DNA of 64,000 nt from Paenibacillus sp. FSL R7-0273 (GTDB taxonomy: Bacteria; Bacillota; Bacilli; Paenibacillales; Paenibacillaceae), in assembly GCF_000758625.1 (NCBI RefSeq), contig NZ_CP009283.1, forward strand, positions 137,501 to 201,500. Reading direction: 5' to 3'. The position numbers and the translations under genes were made by a program. The notes beneath the pieces were generated by a model that had not been told where the DNA came from, did not search any database, and was given only the letters and a program-made list of their open reading frames with translations. This document shows positions 57,801 through 64,000 of this stretch, in pieces (the first letter of the stretch is position 1; every line of letters starts with the position of its first letter).

Positions 57801-59830
57801 TATGGGTAGGCGGTCTGAAGAACCCGGCAAACAATGACGAGGTCAACAATACGGCACTTGGCAGAGTTGCATCCGGTCCGGAAACCTTTACGGTATTTAA
57901 CGGCGAAACAGGCAGACCTGTGGATACCGTTGATTATTTTGCACCCTACAGCATCAGCTCTAACTGGGGCGATAACAACAATAACCGCAGTGACCGCTTC
58001 AACGGGGCTGTTGCCTATATGCCGAAGAATGGCGAATATGGTGCGGAGCCTTACCCTACGGTTATTGAGGTGCGTGCCCACTACGGCCCGCAATATGTAG
58101 CTGCCTACCAGTTTATTGACGGTAAGATCACAGAAATTTGGACCTTTACGCTGGCTGACTGGAATGCCGGCAATAATCAGGGCAATCACAATGTAAAGGT
58201 TGCCGATGTGGATTTTGACGGGTATAACGAGGTTGTGCTTGGCGGCATCACAATCGACCAGGACGGAACAATCTTGTGGAGCACCAATGGAACGAGAGGC
58301 ACAGTAGCCGGAGGCCATGGTGACGCGCTGCATGTAGCCGCAATGGTGCCTGACAGCAACGAAATTTATGTCTTCCAGCCGCATGAAGCCAGTCCGCCAA
58401 ACAATGTAACCCTGGTCCGCGGCTCCACAGGAGAGGCTGTGTGGACGTATTCGGCAAACCTGGGCGATGTTGGACGCGGTGTTGCCGCAAATGTAACGCC
58501 TTTGCCGGGCTTCGAGGTATGGGCTATAGGGACGCCTATGTACAATATTGTAAGCGGCGAGGTTATTACATCTGATGTAGGCGGGATCGGTGTTTCCAAC
58601 AAGGCGCCTGTCAACTTCATCCTGTATTGGGACGGTGACCTTCTGAGTGAATTCTTTGACGGTCCTGATAATTACAACTCCACAGCCGCTCCATCAATCA
58701 CAAAATTTAATTATGATGCGGCAACGGAGCAAAGTGGGCTTACAACGCTTCAGACCTTGACCGGAACCTATTCCAATAATGGAACCAAGGCCAATCCAAG
58801 TCTGATTGCCGACATTTTCGGCGACTGGCGTGATGAGGTTCTTGTGCGCACCAGTGACAATAATGCGCTGAGAATCTACACAACGGACATTCCGACAGAC
58901 AATGTGATTTACACGCTGATGCATGATCCGCAGTATCGTCTGGCGGCGAATTCGCAGAACGCTATGTACAACCAGCCGGCGCATTTGAGCTTTTATCTGG
59001 GTGAAGACATTCGTGATGAGGTTCAAAATATGCAGCTTCCGGTGTCTAATATCTACTACACTTTGAATCCGGGACAGAATTCAGGTCCAAATCCTGCACC
59101 TAATCCGGCACCGAATCCAGTAGCACCAACGCCAACTCCGGTACCTACAGCAGGTCCTGGCACTGGAACGGATACAGATACTCCGGTACAGACGCCAACA
59201 CCGGAGAAGCCAATACTAAAGAGTTCCATTGTAAACGCAGAGCAGACTAAGGCTAAGCTGCAGCAGGCACTGCAGGCAAACCAGCCAATCAGCTTCTCTG
59301 ACGTTCCGCAGTCGCACTGGGCTGCAAAGGCAATCCAGGCTGCTTCACAGCTTCGTATTGTCGAAGGTAAGGCTAATGGTGCTTTCAGCGGTTCTGACCA
59401 GGTTACAAGAGCTGAATTCACTGCGATGATTGTCCGTACGTTGGGCATTGATACGACAGGAGGGACCGGCTCCTTCTCCGATACTAATGGCCACTGGGCG
59501 GATGCCTATATCAGTGCACTGCATCGTGCAGGTGTCGTGAACGGTGCCGGCAACGGCAGGTTCAATCCTAATCAGGAGATCACCCGCGCCGAGATGGCTG
59601 CAATCCTGGCCCGTGTGCTCGACATGAGCGCTCCTGCCAATGCAGCGGGGTTTTCCGATCTTAGCAATCATTGGGCTGCGGACAGCATCGGGCAGCTTAG
59701 CAGAGCAGGTATCATATCCGGTATGGGTAACGGTAAGTTTGCACCGGACGACACAGCTACCCGTGATCAGTCGGTAACGATTATCATGCGTATGCTGAAT
59801 ACTGTGCTTGATCTGGGTCTGGAGCTGTAA
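54860..59830 (+). CDS. S-layer-anchored family 11 rhamnogalacturonan lyase
   Basis: A 1656-residue secreted protein. Signal peptide at 1-29 (AVLTVTMAFMLMPQVALGA). Residues about 30-720 hold beta-sandwich modules, including a Big_2-like domain (TFSAVVMPINATDRTFTWSI) and laminin-like parts. The catalytic PL11 propeller spans about 723-1400: SMEWLDRGVVAVPVNSGEGV, FNVFRNG, DVNGDGQYEILVKW, FYDLDQNGKAEF, VADVDFDGYNEVVLGG and DIFGDWRDEVLVR give the calcium-binding Asp-rich loops. A Pro/Thr linker (1402-1450) leads to three SLH domains starting near 1476, 1537 and 1597 (FSDVPQSHWAAKAI, FSDTNGHWADAYI, FSDLSNHWAADSI). TTG start behind GAGGAGTG. It would cut the rhamnogalacturonan I backbone at the cell surface. 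Confidence 0.92.
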   Translation: MKRKLKKYMSAVLTVTMAFMLMPQVALGAPDDGGTPSASAALTQVGSILDFEDGELAGIVTGAPAATGSGSVTVAVYESNKVLRVQPPSDTDSNEAKQASYWWTLPLNSGEYDLTGKDQVEVSFDWWVDITRPSANSLDVRLNNGTEQVVTLRTAGGGTNADSPANISYYAGNMTTANAPATGPVIPALTGVPRLTKLSATLNVDLLAQVASISVTDGGARVYTTPQPIAIGSDELTSLSIGASRASGQNWARFNAAAGVDWDESTYGMRVDNILFKAAATGGVKPVINPGELTLSPASAANLEYGEGSLADKHSATFSAVVMPINATDRTFTWSISDEKIATIAVNPDKSVTVTGVGAGEATLTAVSNMDSSIKNSVPIKVKYVPSVTEPAPDFSALLAEGYTQEFGSNFAGGGAAPLWIFAGGNYHTIAREDTPQVNNYFRFDASGSGNRGGKGDLPKAVSGSKIFVHLDWKVPAVTTQQNTFNLSFQDGTNVLLSLRTGTYDGERTIGAFAGSLPGPTGPNPANFWSSDRYHAFAYNEVNTWYTVGVEFDFDTMLATVSLVPRDTAEAVPSVLTVPFEGSQISSFVLTGERAGGNNVGVVDNGVDNLYFFTKQLSADTIVEVLPYEFLPERPETADGNTLQSWFKTVYIGDVADESGLDLPATVEVKLADGTTAEVGVTWALTEAPWSAPAAELVYKADKQGVFSYSGTLTSVPDVAVNRMGLKAKLYIENRHKETITSGPVSMEWLDRGVVAVPVNSGEGVLVTWRLLSSEYNKGLTFNVFRNGDKINTSPVTVLDYVDADGKTGDKYEVQTISTGAVSKPATAWANNYIDIPLQRPADRPNPAIAYGATSNAEPITYTANDTSVADVNGDGQYEILVKWSPSQAQDPGLPNRHTGETIFDAYTLEGKLLWRINLGINIVSSAHHSAFNFYDLDQNGKAEFSVKTADGTRGYLPKADGTIDDLADTPAWVLGDPEAVWVGGLKNPANNDEVNNTALGRVASGPETFTVFNGETGRPVDTVDYFAPYSISSNWGDNNNNRSDRFNGAVAYMPKNGEYGAEPYPTVIEVRAHYGPQYVAAYQFIDGKITEIWTFTLADWNAGNNQGNHNVKVADVDFDGYNEVVLGGITIDQDGTILWSTNGTRGTVAGGHGDALHVAAMVPDSNEIYVFQPHEASPPNNVTLVRGSTGEAVWTYSANLGDVGRGVAANVTPLPGFEVWAIGTPMYNIVSGEVITSDVGGIGVSNKAPVNFILYWDGDLLSEFFDGPDNYNSTAAPSITKFNYDAATEQSGLTTLQTLTGTYSNNGTKANPSLIADIFGDWRDEVLVRTSDNNALRIYTTDIPTDNVIYTLMHDPQYRLAANSQNAMYNQPAHLSFYLGEDIRDEVQNMQLPVSNIYYTLNPGQNSGPNPAPNPAPNPVAPTPTPVPTAGPGTGTDTDTPVQTPTPEKPILKSSIVNAEQTKAKLQQALQANQPISFSDVPQSHWAAKAIQAASQLRIVEGKANGAFSGSDQVTRAEFTAMIVRTLGIDTTGGTGSFSDTNGHWADAYISALHRAGVVNGAGNGRFNPNQEITRAEMAAILARVLDMSAPANAAGFSDLSNHWAADSIGQLSRAGIISGMGNGKFAPDDTATRDQSVTIIMRMLNTVLDLGLEL

Positions 59831-59888
59831 CCGGCTATTTTAGATTGATATCGCTGGTGTTACGTAAAATAATGCTATAACAACACAC

Positions 59889-59924
59889 AAGAGGGAGCAC
59901 CGCTTTGCGGTTGCTTCCTCTTTG
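59889..59924 (+). terminator. Terminator after the lyase gene
   Basis: AAGAGGGAGCACCGC pairs with GCGGTTGCTTCCTCTT around TTT; the T run is short. Confidence 0.75.
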
Positions 59925-59945
59925 TGCTTATTCAGAGTGAATCTG

Positions 59946-59995
59946 TTACCGGGACATCATAGCTGTGATTACATTCGCAGAAATACAGTGGACGT
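59946..59995 (+). repeat. Distant ssrA-3'-like segment
   Basis: GGGACATCATAGCTGTGATT and ACATTCGCAGAAA align without gaps to ssrA 46332-46380, with about 33 of 48 bases identical by eye. It could be a worn copy like those near ssrA, or a chance match to a dispersed repeat. No gene lies between 59831 and 60075. Confidence 0.35.
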
Positions 59996-60075
59996 TACAC
60001 CTATAGTGGAGTTGCATTCCGGTTTCTCAGATGGATGAGGGGCAAATGCAATTTAGAACGGAGAGGGGTTTTACA

Positions 60076-60801
60076 ATGAAATTCAGTAAAAAGCTTCTGC
60101 TGGCAACTGTCTTAGCTTTGCTTTTCGTAATCCCGGTTTCCAATACAACTCCCGTAATCAATGCGGAGCAGGCTGCAGAAGTAATCTCAATATCAGTCGC
60201 TGGTCCGCCGCAAGCATTAAAGCCAAAACAAACCTATCAGTTAAAACCCGCCGTAGTCACCTTACCACAAGACAGCAATGTAAAGATTGGATACTCCTCG
60301 GCCAACACTAAGGTAGCAACAGTAAATATGAGCGGTCTTGTAACGGCTGTCAGTCCGGGAAAGGCCGTTATATATGCCAGCTCCGGCGGAAAAAGTACAT
60401 ATGCAGTAATCAAGGTGGCTTCAGGCGCGGATGCGGTAAAACTCACTGCAGGGCTGTGGGTGGAAAAGGAAGATCTTAATAAGCCCAAAGAGCAGCTGTT
60501 AACAGAGGGTGCCGTTTATTTTAAACTCAAGAGCTTCGATAATAATGTGCTGACCGGCCATTTTTTTGCCGTTAGTGCTGCTCCGTCCAATCGCATAGCA
60601 GATGTTGAAATTAAAATAAGAATCAAGAACGGCAAGGGAAGCTTCTCCTATACAGATGACGGCTGGGGGAACAGCGGGGAAGGCACTGTAGAAATGAAGG
60701 GCAGCACTCTTGTATTTAGCTTCAAGGAAACCCAATCAGCCAGCATGGCAATGTGGCGGCTCGGGACGCATGTTTTTACCTTATACAAATCCGAAAGTTA
60801 A
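60076..60801 (+). CDS. Secreted protein with a bacterial Ig-like (Big_2) domain
   Basis: A 241-residue exported protein. Signal peptide KKLLLATVLALLFVIPVSN, with cleavage likely near residue 30-35. Residues about 40-125 form a Big_2 domain: YQLKPAVVTLPQDSNVKIGYSS, ATVNMSGLVTAVSPGKAVIYA. The C-terminal 115 residues are beta-rich (KEDLNKPKEQLLTEGAVYFKL, then HFFAVSAAPSNRIADVEIKI) and unknown to me. ATG 60076 is preceded by GGAGAGGGG; the open frame upstream lacks a ribosome site. Big_2 domains often mediate surface adhesion or carbohydrate binding; the role here is open. Confidence 0.8.
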   Translation: MKFSKKLLLATVLALLFVIPVSNTTPVINAEQAAEVISISVAGPPQALKPKQTYQLKPAVVTLPQDSNVKIGYSSANTKVATVNMSGLVTAVSPGKAVIYASSGGKSTYAVIKVASGADAVKLTAGLWVEKEDLNKPKEQLLTEGAVYFKLKSFDNNVLTGHFFAVSAAPSNRIADVEIKIRIKNGKGSFSYTDDGWGNSGEGTVEMKGSTLVFSFKETQSASMAMWRLGTHVFTLYKSES

Positions 60802-60873
60802 ATACCCTAATTTTGCGTAACCCCGCATACTCCTTTATAATGATAGGCCAGTGCTTGAAGACAGGAGGAAGCT

Positions 60874-62127
60874 ATGCATTTTATTAAAAATCAGCTGGCG
60901 GAGTTTGGTGTGGGCGGGGTGATGCTGGATTATCTTTCGGGTATAATCATGATCGTTTTTATAGCGCTGCTCTGTGTATTGGCTAATTTTGTAGTCAAAA
61001 AGATTGTGCTGCGGGTCATCATTCATATCATCAATAACAACCGGTATACGTGGGATAACATTATTCTGGAGAAAAAGGTGTTCCACAAGCTGTCCCATCT
61101 GGCTCCGGCCTTCATTATCTACTTCTCGGCTTCTATTTTTCCGTTATATCAGTCCTTGATTGAAAAAGCGGCAATGACCTATATGATTATCGTAACGATC
61201 ACGGTGCTGAATGCGCTGCTGGATGCGGTTGATTCGATTTACCGTACCTTTGATGTCTCGAAGATCAGACCCATTAAGGGCTACATTCAGGTTGCCAAAA
61301 TCATTCTGTTCATCATTGGCGCCATAGTGGTGATTTCCAATCTGATCGGGCAGAATCCCTTAATCATTCTCAGCGGGCTGGGAGCTTTATCTGCGGTGCT
61401 GATGCTGATTTTCAAAGATTCCATACTGGGCCTGGTTGCGGGTGTTCAGCTCTCCTCCAATGATATGGTACGGGTGGGCGACTGGATTGAAATGCCCAAG
61501 TATAATGCGGACGGTGAGGTCATCGACATTACCCTGAACACCGTGAAGGTTATGAATTTCGATAAAACGATTACGATGATTCCCAGCTACGCGCTTATTT
61601 CGGACTCCTTCAGAAACTGGAGAGGCATGCAGGTGTCCGGCGGCAGACGAATTAAGCGGAGCGTGTATATTGATACGAGCAGTGTGTGCTTTTGCACCAG
61701 GGAAATGATTGAGGAGTTTCAGAAGATTCACTATTTAAATGATTATGTAACGGCGAAAATAAGTGAGATTCATGATTATAATATCGAGCATCAGGTCAAT
61801 ATGGAGAGCAAGGTGAACGGGCGGCAGCTCACGAACATCGGCGTATTCAGGGCTTATGTCCAGGAATACCTGCGGAATCATCCGAAAATTCATAAGGATA
61901 TGACCCTGCTCGTCCGCCAGCTGGCCCCGGGAGATAACGGGCTGCCCCTGGAGATCTACGCATTCAGCAATGATACCACCTGGGGAGTGTATGAGTCGGT
62001 GCAGGCGGATATTTTTGATCATATTTTTGCAGTTATCCCTACCTTCGGGCTGCGGGTATTCCAGAATCCGACGGGCCATGATATTGTTCATTTAAAAGAG
62101 AAAGCGGAATACTCGCGGAGCTATTGA
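60874..62127 (+). CDS. Mechanosensitive channel of the MscS family (YbdG-like)
   Basis: A 417-residue membrane protein. Five hydrophobic segments lie in the first 190 residues; the pore-lining helix and following beta domain are visible in LSGLGALSAVLMLIFKDSILGLVAGVQLSSNDMVRVGDWIEM. The insertion KYNADGEVIDITLNTVKVMNFDKTI with PSYALISDSFRNWRGM is typical of the YbdG/MscM branch rather than small MscS. The C-terminal 150 residues are cytoplasmic. It would open under osmotic down-shock or sense osmotic stress. ATG follows ACAGGAGGAAG. It is a single gene with its own terminator. Confidence 0.9.
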   Translation: MHFIKNQLAEFGVGGVMLDYLSGIIMIVFIALLCVLANFVVKKIVLRVIIHIINNNRYTWDNIILEKKVFHKLSHLAPAFIIYFSASIFPLYQSLIEKAAMTYMIIVTITVLNALLDAVDSIYRTFDVSKIRPIKGYIQVAKIILFIIGAIVVISNLIGQNPLIILSGLGALSAVLMLIFKDSILGLVAGVQLSSNDMVRVGDWIEMPKYNADGEVIDITLNTVKVMNFDKTITMIPSYALISDSFRNWRGMQVSGGRRIKRSVYIDTSSVCFCTREMIEEFQKIHYLNDYVTAKISEIHDYNIEHQVNMESKVNGRQLTNIGVFRAYVQEYLRNHPKIHKDMTLLVRQLAPGDNGLPLEIYAFSNDTTWGVYESVQADIFDHIFAVIPTFGLRVFQNPTGHDIVHLKEKAEYSRSY

Positions 62128-62138
62128 TAAAAGAGTCA

Positions 62139-62169
62139 AAAGCAGCCTTAACCGGCTGCTTTTTTTTTG
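62139..62169 (+). terminator. Terminator after the channel gene
   Basis: AAAGCAGCC-TTAACC-GGCTGCTTT is followed by a run of nine T. Confidence 0.92.
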
Positions 62170-62340
62170 TAATAAAGTACCTGAGTCAGCATCAATGTAA
62201 AAGCTCCACTTTGTGGGGGGATGCTGTGGTCCCGCCCGCCCATAGTCCGCAAACGGGGAAGAAAACGATCATCCCCCTGTCAAATAATCATTAAGCCAGA
62301 ATTCTGCATTGCAGCTTGCGATATGAGTAAATGATTGTAT

Positions 62341-62354
62341 CGTAACCGCTTACA
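62341..62354. promoter_or_regulatory. cre-like site before the pectate lyase gene
   Basis: CGTAACCGCTTACA fits the CcpA cre consensus (TGNAANCGNWNNCA) at all but one fixed position. It is about 50 bases before the start codon, so catabolite repression of the lyase is plausible. The 62170-62340 stretch holds no gene. Confidence 0.55.
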
Positions 62355-62404
62355 CGAGGATATGCTGAGGGTGTTTCAGGACCTAATTTATGGGAGGGAA
62401 TGAA

Positions 62405-64000
62405 GTGAAGAAGAGGATGACAAGGGTAACGGGGATTCTGCTTTTATTTTCAATGGCCTTATCTTTGGTTGCAGGAAACTGGGCCAATCCTACAGCGCAT
62501 GCTGCGGGAGTATCAATTACGGTAAGCGGGGGCTGGAATGAAACAGCTTATGCGGAGTGGTCGCCGGTAAGCGGTGCAACAGGTTATAACGTATACGTGA
62601 AGCAGGCAAGCGCAGCGGACTCGCAGTATCAGCAGCTGGATAATCAGCTAATCCGCAAATACGCCTCCTATTGGAGAGCGGATGCAGTCGGGCTGGCTGC
62701 CGGGAGCTATGTAATGAAGATAGAGGCTGTACTGCCAGGAGGAGGAACAGCCAGCAGCGTAACAGGTACACTGAATGTGGCGGCGCATGACCGGTCCGGC
62801 TTTGCTTTTTCACCAGGCTCTCCCTTTGGAACGGGTTCCGGCGCTTATAACGCGAACGGGACGCTGAGAACTGGCGCACAGGTCCTTTATGTTACTTCAC
62901 AGACAGCCCAAACGGTTACGCTCCCCGTTAAAACCAGCAGCTCAGGTGCGGTACAGACCGGCGTTGGGCTCGGAGAGATTTTGAATCTGAGACAAAAGGG
63001 TTATGATACGACTCCGCTGGCGATCCGGATTATCGGAAAGGTAACAGCGGCTGACCTGAGCGGACAGCTGAACAGCAGCGGCTATCTGCAGGTTAAGGGT
63101 AAAAATAATTATTCAGAAATGAATATCACTATTGAAGGGATCGGCAAGGATGCTTATGCATACGGCTGGGGACTGCTCCTCCGGTATGTAGGCAACGTGG
63201 AAGTCAGAAACCTGGGGCTGATGCTGTTCCCGGATGATGGCGTCTCCATGGACAGCGGCAATGCGAATGTGTGGGTGCATAATAATGATGTTTTTTATGG
63301 AGCAGCAGGCGGGGATGCAGATCAGGCCAAGGGTGACGGCTCGACGGACCTCAAGAACGGTTCATCGTTTATCACTATTTCCTACAATCATTACTGGGAT
63401 TCGGGAAAATCCTCACTGGTAGGCCTGACCGAGCCTGCGGAGTTCTTTGCAACCTTCCATCATAACTGGTTCGACCACTCGGATTCCCGCCATCCGCGGA
63501 TCCGCGTAGCGTCGGTTCATATTTATAATAACTATTTTGACGGAATCTCCAAATATGGTGTGGGTATGACAAGCGGAGGGTCCGCTTTTGTTGAATCAAA
63601 CGTCTTCCGCAATGCCAAATATCCGATGATGATCTCCCTGCAGGGCACGGATGCCCTTGGGGAAGGCACCTTCTCCGGTGAAAACGGCGGAATGATCAAG
63701 GCATACAACAATCAGGTGTCTGGTGCAGCCAGCCTGATCTATGCCAATTCCGGCACGGGGACAGCTGCGGCGAATGCGACCTCTTTTGACGCTTACCTGG
63801 TGTCATCAAGGAATGAGACCGTCCCAAGCTCGTTCAAGGCTTTAAAAGGCGGTACAGCCTACAATAACTTTGATACGGCCGTAAATACTGGAGTAAGCGC
63901 CGCTGCGGTTGACAGCGTAAGTGCAGTTGAGCAGAACGTAAGAGCAAAGGCCGGACGCCTGGGCGGCGGCGACTTTAGCTGGACCTTCAACAATGCTGTG
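62405..64000 (+). CDS. Secreted pectate lyase, family PL1 (partial)
   Basis: The frame is open from GTG 62405 to the window end (532 codons), so the 3' end is outside. GGGAGGGA lies five bases before the GTG. A signal peptide (RVTGILLLFSMALSLVAGNW, cleavage near AHA) is followed by a fibronectin-type-III-like domain (about 39-125: WNETAYAEWSPVSGATGYNV). The PL1 parallel beta-helix follows: LRYVGNVEVRNLGLMLFPDD, GDGSTDLKNGSSFITISYNH, FHHNWFDHSDSRHPRIRVA with the catalytic Arg, and VHIYNNYFDGIS. It would cleave polygalacturonate by calcium-dependent beta-elimination outside the cell. Together with the PL11 lyase it points to pectin use. Confidence 0.92.
   Translation, partial: MKKRMTRVTGILLLFSMALSLVAGNWANPTAHAAGVSITVSGGWNETAYAEWSPVSGATGYNVYVKQASAADSQYQQLDNQLIRKYASYWRADAVGLAAGSYVMKIEAVLPGGGTASSVTGTLNVAAHDRSGFAFSPGSPFGTGSGAYNANGTLRTGAQVLYVTSQTAQTVTLPVKTSSSGAVQTGVGLGEILNLRQKGYDTTPLAIRIIGKVTAADLSGQLNSSGYLQVKGKNNYSEMNITIEGIGKDAYAYGWGLLLRYVGNVEVRNLGLMLFPDDGVSMDSGNANVWVHNNDVFYGAAGGDADQAKGDGSTDLKNGSSFITISYNHYWDSGKSSLVGLTEPAEFFATFHHNWFDHSDSRHPRIRVASVHIYNNYFDGISKYGVGMTSGGSAFVESNVFRNAKYPMMISLQGTDALGEGTFSGENGGMIKAYNNQVSGAASLIYANSGTGTAAANATSFDAYLVSSRNETVPSSFKALKGGTAYNNFDTAVNTGVSAAAVDSVSAVEQNVRAKAGRLGGGDFSWTFNNAV

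Overview
The window reads as a chromosomal segment of a Paenibacillus-like member of the Bacillales. Codon use is of moderate GC, Shine-Dalgarno sites are strong (AGGAGG or AAGGGGG), and the gene order repeats several Bacillus subtilis blocks: hprK-lgt-ppaX-yvoF, hisZGDBHAFI, rapZ-yvcK-whiA-HPr, cggR-gapA-pgk-tpiA-gpmI-eno and secG-rnr-smpB-ssrA. An S-layer-anchored family-11 rhamnogalacturonan lyase, a pectate lyase and copper-amine-oxidase-type stalk domains fit a soil or plant-associated polysaccharide degrader. All assignments come from reading the sequence; no database search was run.

Layout. 1-10.7 kb: the end of a flavin oxidoreductase, a PucR-type regulator, a UgpC/MsmX-type ABC ATPase, hprK-lgt-ppaX-yvoF, two integral membrane acyltransferases and a divergent gluconate-type kinase. 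10.8-19.9 kb: a histidine operon with a clear promoter and a 16-bp palindromic operator, containing hisZ, G, D, B, H, A, F, IE and a PHP histidinol phosphatase, followed by prs; hisC is absent. 20-32 kb: a TPR protein, trxB, a DUF1858/DUF438 pair behind an Fnr-like box, a ROK glucokinase, rapZ-yvcK-whiA-HPr, two secreted proteins and a GDSL esterase. 32-40.4 kb: clpP under a perfect CtsR box, tRNA-Arg(CCG), and the lower glycolytic operon behind a CggR-type operator. 40.4-46.4 kb: secG, an RNase R with a very long basic Gly/Ala tail, a 9-bp minisatellite, smpB and the tmRNA gene ssrA.

46.4-53 kb is accessory DNA next to ssrA. It holds several partial copies of the ssrA 3' part, two decayed copies of an Rpn-family nuclease gene that each follow an ssrA-end/terminator segment, a Doc/AbrB toxin-antitoxin pair, a retropepsin-like protease gene, a possible ATA-start small Cys protein, an internally deleted helicase gene and other gene remnants. 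This ssrA-Rpn module is the best candidate here for something not well described. 53-64 kb returns to ordinary genes: two PhnB-like VOC proteins, the giant lyase with paired cre-like sites, a secreted Ig-like protein, an MscS/YbdG-type channel and a pectate lyase cut by the window end.

How the genes fit together. HprK, an HPr carrying both His15 and Ser46, a shared sugar ABC ATPase, glucokinase and CggR-controlled glycolysis form a carbon-control set, and cre-like palindromes sit before the pectinolytic genes. SmpB, tmRNA, RNase R and ClpP together make up the ribosome-rescue and tagged-protein disposal route.
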